Of a stretch of DNA of 64,000 nt, positions 52,344 through 61,615 are shown piece after piece (positions within the stretch are counted from its first letter, which is position 1; every line of letters starts with the position of its first letter). A model generated the notes under the pieces. The model did no database searches, was not told where the DNA came from, and saw only the letters and a list, made by a program, of their open reading frames with translations. A program made the translations under genes and the position numbers. Source of the DNA: Mesorhizobium plurifarium (lineage in GTDB: Bacteria > Pseudomonadota > Alphaproteobacteria > Rhizobiales > Rhizobiaceae); the NCBI GenBank assembly GCA_000824785.1, contig CCNB01000044.1, positions 62,001-126,000 on the forward strand. Reading direction: 5' to 3'.

Positions 52344-54010
52344 GCCTTGGCCTTCTGCGAAGCGAGCGCGGCGTCGCGCATCTGGGAAAGGGTTTGCCGG
52401 GGCGTGAGCGCTTCGGGCGAGATGGCGATGTCGAGGACCGCGCCGGTCACGGAGTTGAGCGCCCGCTCGAATGCCGCTGCGAAATCCTGTGTTGCCTCGA
52501 CGCGCTCGGCGTGAAAGCCGTAGGCCTTCGCAAGCGCCACGAAGTCGGGGTTCTCGAGCGAGGTGCCGGAAACGCGGGCCGGATAGTTGCGCTCCTGATG
52601 CGCGCGGATCGTGCCGTAGATGCCGTTGTTGATGATGAGCACGATGGGCTGCGCGCCGGCCTGCATGGCGGTGCCGAGTTCCTGGCAGTTCATCTGGAAA
52701 TCGCCGTCGCCGGCGAAGCAGACCACCGTGCGCTGTGGATACGCGACCTTCGCGGCAATTGCCGCCGGCAGGCCGTAGCCCATGGCGCCGGATTGCGGCG
52801 CGAGCAGCCGCGCCTTAGGTCCGAACTTGAAGAACTTGTTCGGCCATACCGTGAAATTGCCGGCGCCGTTGGTGAGGATGACGTCGGCCGGCAAGGTCTC
52901 GCGCAGCCAGGCGCTGACCGCGACCATGTCGACCGGGCCGGGCTGCACTGGCGCGGCGAACGTGCCTTCATAGGCCTTGCGCGCCGCAGCGCGCCACTCG
53001 GCCCAGCCACCCTTCACCGGCGTCAGCGCCTTGGCGAAAGCATTCGGGCCGGCATGAATGCCGATGGCCGGCACATAGATCTTGCCGATCTCCCGGTCGG
53101 AGCCGTGCGCATGGATCAGCTTCTGGCGCGGCACCGGAACGTCGAGCAGCGTGTAGCCGTCCGTCGTCATCTCGCCGAAGCGGACATTGACGGCCAGGAT
53201 CACATCCGCATCGCGGATCAATGCCTTGACATGCGCCACCATGCCGACGCCGGCCTCGCCAACGAAGACCGGGGAATGGTTGTCGAACTGGTCCTGGTAG
53301 CGGAAGGCGGCAATGACGGGGATGTCTGAAGCCTCGGCAAAGGCCTGGAGCGCGGCGCGTCCATCCGCCGTCCAGTTGGCGCCGCCCATGAGCAGCACCG
53401 GCCTCTCGGCTGCAGCCAGCATCTCGAGCGCCGCCGTGATGGCATCCTGTGAGGGAGCGGCTTCGAAGATCGAAGGAGGGCCGTTCAGCGGCGCGGCTTC
53501 GGTCGCGGTGGTCAACATGTCTTCCGGCAGTGCGACCACGACGGGGCCGGGCCTTCCGGTCAGGGCCGTAGTCCAGGCCCGCGCCACGATCTCGGGAAGT
53601 CGTTCGACGTCGTCGATTTCGACCACCCATTTTGCGACGGTCCCGTAGACCGCCCGGTAGTCGATCTCCTGGAAGGCTTCGCGGCCCTTCATGTCGGTGC
53701 CGACCTGGCCGACGAACAGGATCATCGGCGAGGAGTCCTGCATGGCGGTGTGGACGCCGATGCTGGCATTGGTCACACCCGGGCCTCGGGTCACGAAGCA
53801 GATGCCCGGCGATCCAGTCAGCTTGCCATAGGCGGAAGCCATGAAGGCCGCGCCGCCTTCGTTGCGGCAAAGCACATAATCCAGTTTGCCCTTGGTATCG
53901 TGCAGCGCGTCGAGAACGGCGAGATAGCTTTCGCCGGGAACGCCGAAGCTCTTTGTCGCGCCCAAGGCGGTCAGGCACTCGACAAGAAGGCGACCGCCAT
54001 TGCGGACCAT
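52340..54010 (-). CDS. Thiamine-pyrophosphate enzyme, acetolactate-synthase-like
   Basis: The 556-residue protein has the three-domain layout of TPP-dependent decarboxylases and ligases: the cofactor-activating E51 in CRNEGGAAFMA, a central FAD/nucleotide-like domain (about 185-345) and the diphosphate motif GDGDFQMN (434-441) ending in INN (460-462). Family roles include 2-keto acid decarboxylation, acetolactate synthesis and carboligation. No small regulatory subunit gene lies nearby, so biosynthetic acetolactate synthase is unlikely. It overlaps HyuA by four bases and probably acts on a keto acid made by the aminotransferase or the flavoprotein encoded upstream. Confidence 0.86.
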   Translation of the reverse strand: MVRNGGRLLVECLTALGATKSFGVPGESYLAVLDALHDTKGKLDYVLCRNEGGAAFMASAYGKLTGSPGICFVTRGPGVTNASIGVHTAMQDSSPMILFVGQVGTDMKGREAFQEIDYRAVYGTVAKWVVEIDDVERLPEIVARAWTTALTGRPGPVVVALPEDMLTTATEAAPLNGPPSIFEAAPSQDAITAALEMLAAAERPVLLMGGANWTADGRAALQAFAEASDIPVIAAFRYQDQFDNHSPVFVGEAGVGMVAHVKALIRDADVILAVNVRFGEMTTDGYTLLDVPVPRQKLIHAHGSDREIGKIYVPAIGIHAGPNAFAKALTPVKGGWAEWRAAARKAYEGTFAAPVQPGPVDMVAVSAWLRETLPADVILTNGAGNFTVWPNKFFKFGPKARLLAPQSGAMGYGLPAAIAAKVAYPQRTVVCFAGDGDFQMNCQELGTAMQAGAQPIVLIINNGIYGTIRAHQERNYPARVSGTSLENPDFVALAKAYGFHAERVEATQDFAAAFERALNSVTGAVLDIAISPEALTPRQTLSQMRDAALASQKAKA

Positions 54011-54130
54011 GCTTCGACATCCTCTTAATCCGGCGGCAAGCGGACCGAGCCTGCCTTTCGGATTTATACCTGCACTGCGGCCGGCCGGCGCGAAATCAAG
54101 AAATGCGATCGATACGAAAGTTTTTCTTTG

Positions 54131-55534
54131 CTATGAAATCCGCACCAAAACACCGGGGTTCATCGTGCCCGACGGATCGAACGCATCCTTCAGCCGTGCC
54201 ATGAGCTCCCGCTCCACCGGACTTCTGTTCCGGTCAGCCATGGCGATCTTGGCGCGGCCGAGCCCATGCTCGGCGGCAAAGCTACCGCCCATGTCGGTGG
54301 CCAAAGCTGCCAGCGCCTCGGCGAACGCTGCGGCCTTGCCGTCGAAATCGGCGCGGCCTTCCGGCGGCGACAGATTGTAGTGGATGTTGCCGTCGCCGAG
54401 ATGGCCGAACGGGTTGATCCGCGCGCCCGGAAGAATGTCGTGGCATCGTTTCGCGCCCGCTTCGATGAAGCGCGCGATCGCGCCCGGCGGCACGGAGATG
54501 TCATGCTTGAGCTGCTCGCCTTCCAGCCGCTGGCCCTCCGGCTGTTCCTCGCGCAACCGCCAGAACTGCGCCCGCTGCGCGCCCGAATTGGCCAGCGCGC
54601 CATCGACGACCAGCCCTTGCTCCATGCCCCATTCCAGCGCCGAGGACAGGATCTCGTCGAGGGGAACGCGTGTCGAGCCCGACGCCATCTCGACGAGCAG
54701 ATAGACGTCGCCCCTTGTCTCCAGCTGATAGGCAAGGTCAGGCAGATGCTTGAGCGCCAGCGTCAGGCCGACATCCGAAAAGAATTCGAGGCCGGCGAGG
54801 AATTCGCCGGCCTCGCCGCGCAGGAAGGCGCCGAACGAAACGGCCGCCGCGAAGTCGGACATCACCAGGAGCGCGCTCGCCTGCTGCTTTGGCGTGGGAT
54901 AGAGCCTGAGCATCGCGCGCGTCACGATGCCGAGCGTGCCTTCCGAACCGCAGAACAGCTTGCGCAGCTGATAGCCGGCATTGTCCTTCTGCACCGCGCG
55001 AAGACCGTCCCACACCGTGCCGTCCGGCATCACGACTTCGAGGCCAAGGACAAGATCCTGCATCATGCCGAACCGGAACGCGTGACTGCCGCCGGCATTG
55101 GTGCCGATCAGGCCACCGATCCTGGCGCTGCCTTCGGCGCCGAGATGCATCGGGAACATCAGCCCATGCGGTTCCAGCGCCTCGTGCAGCCCGGCGAGAA
55201 CCACGCCCGCATCGACCAGGATAGACCCGCTCTCCAGGTCCGGTTCGCCGATTGCCGCCATGCGCGACAGCGAGACGATCACCGCGTTGGCCTGATCGGC
55301 GACGGCGCCGCCGCACAGGCCGGTGTTGCCGCCTTGCGGCACGACTGCCAATCGGGCCTGCCTGCAGGCCTTGACCACCGCGGCCACCTCCGCGGTATTC
55401 GCGGGGCGGGCGACCCCCAGGGGCCGTATGCCATAACGGTTGAGCCAATCGCGCTGGTAGGGTTGGGCATCATCGCCCGAAAGCCAGCCTTTCGGCCCGA
55501 GTATCTCGCGCAAGGCGACTGTAGGATCGGTCAT
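54131..55534 (-). CDS. FAD-linked D-2-hydroxyacid dehydrogenase, GlcD/D2HGDH type
   Basis: The start is set at 55534 (MTDPTVALREILGPKGW); the frame stays open 13 codons further. The 467-residue flavoprotein has VVPQGGNTGLCGGAVADQ, a second FAD segment GSARIGGLIGTNAGG and C-terminal FGHLGDGNIHYNL and AAEHGLGRAKI, which include probable metal and substrate ligands. It is a paralogue of the product encoded at 34988. It sits between the amino-acid importer and the TPP enzyme and probably oxidises a D-2-hydroxy acid to the keto acid used downstream. The 120-bp gap to the next gene shows no clear terminator. Confidence 0.86.
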   Translation of the reverse strand: MTDPTVALREILGPKGWLSGDDAQPYQRDWLNRYGIRPLGVARPANTAEVAAVVKACRQARLAVVPQGGNTGLCGGAVADQANAVIVSLSRMAAIGEPDLESGSILVDAGVVLAGLHEALEPHGLMFPMHLGAEGSARIGGLIGTNAGGSHAFRFGMMQDLVLGLEVVMPDGTVWDGLRAVQKDNAGYQLRKLFCGSEGTLGIVTRAMLRLYPTPKQQASALLVMSDFAAAVSFGAFLRGEAGEFLAGLEFFSDVGLTLALKHLPDLAYQLETRGDVYLLVEMASGSTRVPLDEILSSALEWGMEQGLVVDGALANSGAQRAQFWRLREEQPEGQRLEGEQLKHDISVPPGAIARFIEAGAKRCHDILPGARINPFGHLGDGNIHYNLSPPEGRADFDGKAAAFAEALAALATDMGGSFAAEHGLGRAKIAMADRNRSPVERELMARLKDAFDPSGTMNPGVLVRIS

Positions 55535-55588
55535 TGAAATTCCTGCTGATGTGCTGCGCGCGGAACGTCGCATCTCTCGGCATGCCGT

Positions 55589-56344
55589 TCAATGACCCAG
55601 CACCTGCGACAAAAACTGACGGGTGCGCTCGTTTCGGGAGGACGTGAAGAATTCCTCCGGCGGCGCTTCCTCGACGATCTCGCCGCCGTCCATGAAGATC
55701 ACCCGGTCGGCGACGCGGCGGGCGAAGCCCATTTCATGGGTCACGCAGATCATGGTCATGCCTTCGGCGGCGAGCGTCACCATGACGTCCAGCACCTCGG
55801 CGATCATCTCCGGGTCGAGCGCCGAGGTCGGCTCGTCGAACAGCATGATCTGCGGCTGCATGCAAAGCGCCCGCGCGATCGCCACGCGTTGCTGCTGGCC
55901 GCCGGAGAGCTGGCCGGGAAACTTCATCGCCTGCTCGGGGATGCGGACCTTCGCCAGAAAGCGCCTGGCCGTCGTCTCGGCCTCCGCGCGCGGCCGCTTG
56001 CGCACGATCATCGGCGCGATCATGCAGTTTTCAAGCACGGTCATGTGCGGGAACAGGTTGAAGTGCTGGAACACCATGCCGACTTCGCGCCTGATCCCGT
56101 CGATGTTGCCGACATCGTCGTTGAGCTCGGTGCCGAGCACGGTGATGCGGCCGCCTTCGTGTTCTTCGAGCCGGTTGATGCAGCGGATCAGCGTGGATTT
56201 GCCGGAGCCTGACGGACCGCAGATGACGATCCTTTCTCCGCGCTCGACGGAGAGGTTCACCTTCCGCAGCGCATGGAACGACCCGTAACGCTTGTCGAGG
56301 CCTTCGATACGGACGGCCGGGCCGGATGGGAGCGTCGAATCCAA
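55589..56344 (-). CDS. Polar amino-acid ABC ATPase, GlnQ/AapP-like
   Basis: The start is TTG at 56344 with GGGAGACGCAC ahead; the open frame continues 62 codons into the permease gene and that extension is rejected. The 251-residue protein has Walker A GPSGSGKST, signature LSGGQQQRVAIARAL, Walker B IMLFDEPTSALDPE and H-loop VTHEMGFAR, diagnostic of polar amino-acid importers. It serves the two permeases encoded at 56355 and 57440. Confidence 0.93.
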   Translation of the reverse strand: MDSTLPSGPAVRIEGLDKRYGSFHALRKVNLSVERGERIVICGPSGSGKSTLIRCINRLEEHEGGRITVLGTELNDDVGNIDGIRREVGMVFQHFNLFPHMTVLENCMIAPMIVRKRPRAEAETTARRFLAKVRIPEQAMKFPGQLSGGQQQRVAIARALCMQPQIMLFDEPTSALDPEMIAEVLDVMVTLAAEGMTMICVTHEMGFARRVADRVIFMDGGEIVEEAPPEEFFTSSRNERTRQFLSQVLGH

Positions 56345-56354
56345 GTGCGTCTCC

Positions 56355-57443
56355 CTAGCGTTCGCCGACCGCCATGCGCCGCTCGAGGTAAGCGCCGTAG
56401 CGGGACAGGCTGAAGACGAAGATAAAATAGATGAAGGCGATGAAGGCATAGACCTCGACATAGGCGAAGCGCCATTCGCCGGTGCCGTAGGCGGCGTTGC
56501 CGGAGGCCAGGATCTCGAAGAAGCCGACAATGACCACCAGCGAGGTTTCCTTGAACGAGATGACGAACTGGTTGATCGTCGCCGGCAATGCGTTGCGCAT
56601 CGCCTGCGGCAGCACGATGCGGCCGATGCGCTGCCAGTAGCTCATGCCGAGCGCCATGGCGGCTTCTTCCTGTCCCGCCGGAACGCCCTGCATGCCGCCG
56701 CGCACGATCTCGGCCTGATAGGCGGAGAAGAACAGGGCGGAACCCAGGATCACCCGGTAGAGCTTGTCGCCCTGCAACCATTGCGGCAGGGCGAAAGGCA
56801 GAACGACGGCAAATGTGAAGAGGATCGAGATCAGCGGCAGCGAGCGGACGCCATCGATGATGAGACCGGTGGTGCGCGATATCCAGGGCAGGTCCGAGCG
56901 GCGCAGCAGCGCCAGGCAGATCGCCAGCGGGAAGCCGATCAGGCAGGTGGTGACGAAGATGAAGAGGGTAAGCGCCAGCCCGCCCCAGGCCTCCTCGCCG
57001 ACATAGGGCAGGCCGAGCACGCCGCCCTTCATCAGCACGTAGTAGAGGCCTGTTCCTGCGCCCCAGATGAGAGCGATGCGGCGGCCGGTCCAGAAGGCCG
57101 GGATGCAGCTCAGCACCGTCATGACCACCACGCTGACGCAGGCGAGCGCGGAGCGCCATTGCTCCTCGAAGGGATAGAGACCGAACAGGATGATGCGCCA
57201 CCGGGCGGCGATGACCGACCAGCAGGCGCCGGCCGCCGCCTGACAGGCCTCAGGCCCGCCGGTCGTGGTGAACACGGCCGAGAAGACGGCCCAGTCGAGC
57301 AGCTTCCAGACGATGAAAGCCATGATCGTCAGGGATATCAGCGACAGCAGCGCCTGAAGCGGCGTTGCGAAGAAGCGGCGCTTCAGGTCTTCGAGCCGGC
57401 TCGGGGCAGGGGGAGCGACAACGACCATCTCCATTTCTGTCAT
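56355..57443 (-). CDS. Amino-acid ABC permease, AapM-like
   Basis: The 362-residue inner-membrane protein has a long N-terminal part with several membrane segments, then the conserved HisM-type core with GLIIDGVRSLPLISILFTF and the loop EEAAMALGMSYWQRIGRIVL. This extended length is typical of AapM-type permeases of rhizobia. The start overlaps the other permease by four bases. Confidence 0.9.
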   Translation of the reverse strand: MTEMEMVVVAPPAPSRLEDLKRRFFATPLQALLSLISLTIMAFIVWKLLDWAVFSAVFTTTGGPEACQAAAGACWSVIAARWRIILFGLYPFEEQWRSALACVSVVVMTVLSCIPAFWTGRRIALIWGAGTGLYYVLMKGGVLGLPYVGEEAWGGLALTLFIFVTTCLIGFPLAICLALLRRSDLPWISRTTGLIIDGVRSLPLISILFTFAVVLPFALPQWLQGDKLYRVILGSALFFSAYQAEIVRGGMQGVPAGQEEAAMALGMSYWQRIGRIVLPQAMRNALPATINQFVISFKETSLVVIVGFFEILASGNAAYGTGEWRFAYVEVYAFIAFIYFIFVFSLSRYGAYLERRMAVGER

Positions 57444-58603
57444 CCCCTCAGCTGATTGCCCTTGAGGGCGATGGCCTTGTTGATGCGGTTGAACACCGCG
57501 GCAAGGCTGAGATTGATGGCGAGGAAGCCGGCCATCAGAATGCCGATCACCTCAAGCGTCTGGCCGGAGTGGTTGATCGTCAGCGCCACGATCATGAAGA
57601 AGTCGGTGAAGCCCACCGCAATGCCCATCGTGGTTGCCTTCATCAGCCAGACATACTGGTTGGCGAGGATCGGCAGCATTGCGCGCAGCGCCAGCGGCAG
57701 CCTGACCAGCGTGAAGACACGCCAGGGGCTCAGGCCCAACGAGAGCGCCGCCTCCATCTGGCCCTTGCCGACGGCCTTGAAGCCGCCGCGCACGATCTCG
57801 GCGATGTAGGAGCCGCCGTAGATGGCAATGGCGATTGCCAGCGCGGAGAATTCCGGCGGAATGCGCATGCCGCCCTTGAGGTTGAGGCCTTGCAAGGCGG
57901 GGAAGTCGATCAGCGGCAGGTCCGGCAGGCGGCCGAGCGCGAGGATGATGGCTGCGGTGGCCAGCGCGGTCGCAGCTGCGGTGAGTTGAATGCCGACCCG
58001 CTCGCCGAATGGTTGACTGAGGTGTGAGGTCCGGCCCAGCCAGAGCGGAAGCGCGATTGCCGCGATCACGCCAAGTATCGCCGCCGCAAACGCGATGCCC
58101 GCGACGTTGGGGACCGGCACATAGAGGCCGCGGCTTGTCAGCAGCATGCCGAATGCCTCATGCGCGGCGCGCGGTGTCGGCAGATGCGTGATCAAAGCGT
58201 ACCAGAAGAAGACCTGCAGGATCAGTGGGATGTTGCGGAAGATGTCGACATAGGTGCGGCCGAGCAGCCGTGCCAACTCGTTCGATGACGTGCGCGCCAG
58301 GCCGACGATCGTGCCGACGATCGTCGCCAGGATAAGGCCGGTGGTTCCGAGGAACAGCGTGTTAACGATGCCGATCAGGAAGAACCACCAGTAGGGATCG
58401 TTGGCGGTGGCCGGCAGCAGCGAGAAATTCACGTCCCAGCCGGTCGACTTGAACAGGAAGTCGAAGCCGGAGGTGATGCCTTGCTCGGCAAGGTTGCGCC
58501 GGGCGATCATCACGCAGGCAAGGACCATCGCGGCGAGTGAGCCGACGTAAAGGGCCTGCAACAGCGCGTTGCGGACCTTCTGATTTCTCAGCAGGCTGAC
58601 CAT
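57440..58603 (-). CDS. Amino-acid ABC permease, AapQ-like
   Basis: The start at 58603 gives MVSLLRNQKVRNALLQALYV, as AapQ-type proteins begin; a longer frame reaches 58660. The 387-residue protein has an N-terminal segment, GFDFLFKSTGWDVNFSLLP, then the permease core with TYVDIFRNIPLILQVFFWY and EAALSLGLSPWRVFTLVRLP. With AapM it forms the heterodimeric channel. Confidence 0.9.
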   Translation of the reverse strand: MVSLLRNQKVRNALLQALYVGSLAAMVLACVMIARRNLAEQGITSGFDFLFKSTGWDVNFSLLPATANDPYWWFFLIGIVNTLFLGTTGLILATIVGTIVGLARTSSNELARLLGRTYVDIFRNIPLILQVFFWYALITHLPTPRAAHEAFGMLLTSRGLYVPVPNVAGIAFAAAILGVIAAIALPLWLGRTSHLSQPFGERVGIQLTAAATALATAAIILALGRLPDLPLIDFPALQGLNLKGGMRIPPEFSALAIAIAIYGGSYIAEIVRGGFKAVGKGQMEAALSLGLSPWRVFTLVRLPLALRAMLPILANQYVWLMKATTMGIAVGFTDFFMIVALTINHSGQTLEVIGILMAGFLAINLSLAAVFNRINKAIALKGNQLRG

Positions 58604-58701
58604 CAGGATCTTCCCGAATTGGCGCCGGCTCCGCCGGGCAGGCAGCCGGGCGGAGCTCAAAGCGGATGCGTTAGGAATGGATCAATCGATCACCAGGGGG
58701 A

Positions 58702-59736
58702 TCAGTCGATCACCAGCGGGAACAGGACGCCGCCATTGTTCCACAGATTGGTCAGCTCGCGATCCATCTTGTAGGGCGAGTCCTTGCCGAGATCGCGCTC
58801 GAAGATCTCCGAGTAATTGCCGACCTTCTTGATCACGTTGTAGGCCCAGTCGTCGGAAAGCCCGAGGCCCTTGCCCATGCCGGGGGTGACGCCGAGGAAT
58901 TTCGCCACCTGCGGCGAGGTCGGCTTGGCCTTGATCTCGTCGACATTCTTGGAGGTGATGCCTTCCTGCTCGGCGAAGATCAGCGTGCTCAGCGTCCAGT
59001 TGGCGATGTCGACCCAGTTGTCGTCGCCCTGGCGCATGATCATCACTTCAGGCTCGACAGCGAGCACGTCGGGCAGGATCACATGGTCCTCGACCTTGCT
59101 CTTGGCGATGCGGGCGATGGCGAGCGTAGGCCCCCATTGCGCGTAGAGATCGCAGCGGCCGGAGAAATAGGCCTGCTCGAGCTCCTCGGTCTTCTCGATC
59201 AGCACCGGCTCGAGCTTGATGCCGAGCTTCTGGGCGTAGGCGGCGACCTGCTGCTCCTGCGAGGTGCCGGCGGGAATGCAGATCGTGCCGCCATTGGCAT
59301 CCTTGAGCGATTTCAGGTTGAGCTCCTTATGCGCCATCACCTTGGTCGTGCCGAGATAATAGGAATTGGAGAATTGCAGGCCGAGCTCGGTGTCGCGGCT
59401 GAGCGTGCCGCCCGAGGCCTTGATGATGATGTCGACGTCGCCCGACTGCAGCGACGGCCAGCGCTGCGCCCAGCTGATCGGCACGATCTTCAGCTTCGCC
59501 GGATCGCCGAACACGGCGGTCGCCACCGCCTTGCAGAGGTCGATGTCCATGCCTTTCCAGTTGCCCTTGTCGTCCACCTCGGCAAAGCCGAGATAGGAGC
59601 CGTCATGGCCGGTGCAGTTGAGCACGCCGCGCGCCTTGACGGTTTCGAGCGTCTTGCCGCCGGCGGCTTCGGCCGGTGCTGCCAGATGAATAAGGCCCAG
59701 GGCCATGGCTGCGGCCCCCCATTTGATCATTTTCAT
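58702..59736 (-). CDS. Amino-acid-binding protein, AapJ-like
   Basis: The 344-residue product has a Sec signal peptide (MKMIKWGAAAMALGLIHLAA, cleavage near AEA/AGG) and a type II binding fold with RGVLNCTGHDGSYLGFAEVD, WKGMDIDLCKAVATAVFGD and VVGNYSEIFERDLG-like segments. AapJ-type proteins of rhizobia bind a broad range of L-amino acids. It leads the importer set (binding protein, AapQ-, AapM- and AapP-like), with 98 bp before the first permease gene. A two-residue repeat near its stop (IDQSID-type codons) lies in that gap and is not coding. Confidence 0.9.
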   Translation of the reverse strand: MKMIKWGAAAMALGLIHLAAPAEAAGGKTLETVKARGVLNCTGHDGSYLGFAEVDDKGNWKGMDIDLCKAVATAVFGDPAKLKIVPISWAQRWPSLQSGDVDIIIKASGGTLSRDTELGLQFSNSYYLGTTKVMAHKELNLKSLKDANGGTICIPAGTSQEQQVAAYAQKLGIKLEPVLIEKTEELEQAYFSGRCDLYAQWGPTLAIARIAKSKVEDHVILPDVLAVEPEVMIMRQGDDNWVDIANWTLSTLIFAEQEGITSKNVDEIKAKPTSPQVAKFLGVTPGMGKGLGLSDDWAYNVIKKVGNYSEIFERDLGKDSPYKMDRELTNLWNNGGVLFPLVID

Positions 59737-59826
59737 GTTTGATAGTCTCCACTGTTGAGGTTGTTCCGTTTCTTGTTGTTGGAGCCCCGCTAGACGTCTT
59801 ACGGAACTCGGTCTCGAAGCCGCTTC

Positions 59827-60774
59827 TCAGTCGGAAAGCGGGGTCGGTTTCGGCAAGGAGAGCTTGAGGTCGCTGCGCCAGTCCTCCTGGGCGAGCCATC
59901 GATGCAGCGCGGCCACCGCCTTCACGCGCAGATGCCCGCGCGGGACGACGAGATAGAAGCCGGGGACTTCCTCCGGCTTCATGTCGGCAATGGCGTCGCG
60001 GCCGATCGGTGCGACCAGGGCGCCGGAGCGGAAGTCCTCCTCGGCGTCGATGACGGAAACCAGGCCGACACCGATGCCTTGCAGAGTCGCCCGGCGCATC
60101 GTCGCAGCGTCGTCGAAGCTGATGCTGCGGTTGCCGTCCGACAGCTCGACGCCGAGGTGCCGCAAGATATCCGGCCACAGGCGCTTCGACTTGACCGTGT
60201 CGAGCAGCGTGAATTTCGTCAGGTCTCGCGCCGAGCTGATCTTCTCGCCGATCGCCGGCGTGCAGCAGATGATCTTCGGATCCGGCACCAGCAGCGTGAC
60301 TTCGTAGTCGGGCCAGTTGCCGTAGCCCCACTGCACAGTCATGTCGATATCGTCGCGGCCGAAGTCGGGCAGGTCGACCATTGTGGTCAGGCGCAGGTCG
60401 GCGCCCGGCAGCATCTCGCGGAAGAGCGAGAGTCGGGGCAGCAGATAATGCGTGGCGAAGTAGGGACTGGCATTGAGGTTGATGCGGTCGCGGTAGTTCG
60501 ACTTGGTGACGCGGCGCACGCCTTCGGAGAATTCGTCGAAGCCTGCCTTGACGTAGTGCGAGAGCAGGATCGCCGACTCGGTCAGTTCGATCGATCGGCC
60601 CTTGCGTTCGAACAGCGTCACCTGAAGCGTGTCTTCCAGGAGCTTGATCTGCTGCCCGACCGCCTGCGGCGTCACCAGCAACTCGTCGGCGGCCTGGCGG
60701 AAGCTCTTGTGCTGCACGACCGCGTGGAAGACGCGCAGCGCGTTGAGCGAAGGGAGGCGAAGCTTGCCGGTCAT
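59827..60774 (-). CDS. LysR-family regulator, GcvA-like
   Basis: The start at 60774 follows GGAGGCGGAATTCACC. The 315-residue protein has an N-terminal helix-turn-helix (LRVFHAVVQHKSFRQAADEL, then TPQAVGQQIKLLE) and a periplasmic-binding-like effector domain, of the GcvA/AmpR branch. It is in the same orientation as the importer genes and upstream of them, which is unusual for LysR regulators that are normally divergent. It may control the downstream importer or the coupled HyuA/HyuB operon. A GTTCCGT/ACGGAAC inverted repeat (59763-59807) lies just past its end. Confidence 0.87.
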   Translation of the reverse strand: MTGKLRLPSLNALRVFHAVVQHKSFRQAADELLVTPQAVGQQIKLLEDTLQVTLFERKGRSIELTESAILLSHYVKAGFDEFSEGVRRVTKSNYRDRINLNASPYFATHYLLPRLSLFREMLPGADLRLTTMVDLPDFGRDDIDMTVQWGYGNWPDYEVTLLVPDPKIICCTPAIGEKISSARDLTKFTLLDTVKSKRLWPDILRHLGVELSDGNRSISFDDAATMRRATLQGIGVGLVSVIDAEEDFRSGALVAPIGRDAIADMKPEEVPGFYLVVPRGHLRVKAVAALHRWLAQEDWRSDLKLSLPKPTPLSD

Positions 60775-60855
60775 GGTGAATTCCGCCTCCTTTCGTTCGA
60801 GACTCCGTCGGTCATGCACTGCCGGATGTCAGCCGCGCCCGGCTGGCCATGTCTG

Positions 60856-61605
60856 TCAGGCGTAGATGTAACCGCCTGAAACGATGACATTTTCGCCGGT
60901 CATGTAGGTGTTCTTGGGCCCACCGGTCATGAGCACCCATTCGGCGATTTCGGTCGGCTCGGCGCCGCGGCCGAGCGGGCTCGCCTTGGCCAGTTCCTCG
61001 AGGAAGCCGAGCGCCTTCGCTTTCTCCGTGGCCATGCCGGCCGGCGCGACGGAATTCACCAGGATGCCGTCCTTGGCGACGTGATGCGCAAAGGAGCGCG
61101 TCAGGCTGACGACGGCGGCCTTGGTGGCCGCGTAGTGCGCGTTCTGCGGATGCGCCTTGAAGGCGTCGACGGATGTCAGGTTGACGATGCGGCCGCGCAC
61201 CTGGGCTTTCGGTTCCTGCGCCTGCATATGGCGAACGGCCGCCACCATCATGTGGTAGGTGCCTTTGATGTTGATGCCGTTGGAGGCGTCCCACTCGGCG
61301 TCGGTGATTTCGAGCAGCGGCCGGCGCGGATAGATCGCGGCGCAGTTGATCAGCGTGTCGACGCGCCCAAGCTTCGCGACGATGGCGTCGAAGGCGGCGT
61401 GGCACTGCGGGCCGACCTGGATGTCGCAGGTCGCCGCCGCCGTAGCCAGGCCCTTGGCTTTCGCCGGTTCGAGCGCGCCCTCGGCGGCTTCCTTGTTGAT
61501 GTCGATGATGCCGATCTTCGCCGCGCCGGCGTCGACAGCCATCTTGGCCAGAAGGGCGCCGAGACCGGCGCCGCCGCCAACGATCAGAACGGATAGGTCT
61601 TTCAT
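60856..61605 (-). CDS. Short-chain dehydrogenase/reductase
   Basis: The start is set at 61605; the open frame runs upstream through the neighbouring SDR gene without support. The 249-residue classical SDR has LIVGGGAGLGALLAKMAVD (a modified Rossmann glycine motif), the strand with NCAAIYPR, the catalytic S-Y-K in LTSVDAFKAHPQNAHYAATK and a C-terminal GGPKNTYMTGENVIVSGGYI. It probably oxidises or reduces an alcohol or sugar. It lies 81 bp upstream of the LysR gene and 10 bp behind another SDR gene. Confidence 0.85.
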   Translation of the reverse strand: MKDLSVLIVGGGAGLGALLAKMAVDAGAAKIGIIDINKEAAEGALEPAKAKGLATAAATCDIQVGPQCHAAFDAIVAKLGRVDTLINCAAIYPRRPLLEITDAEWDASNGINIKGTYHMMVAAVRHMQAQEPKAQVRGRIVNLTSVDAFKAHPQNAHYAATKAAVVSLTRSFAHHVAKDGILVNSVAPAGMATEKAKALGFLEELAKASPLGRGAEPTEIAEWVLMTGGPKNTYMTGENVIVSGGYIYA

Positions 61606-61615
61606 CCTGTTTTCC

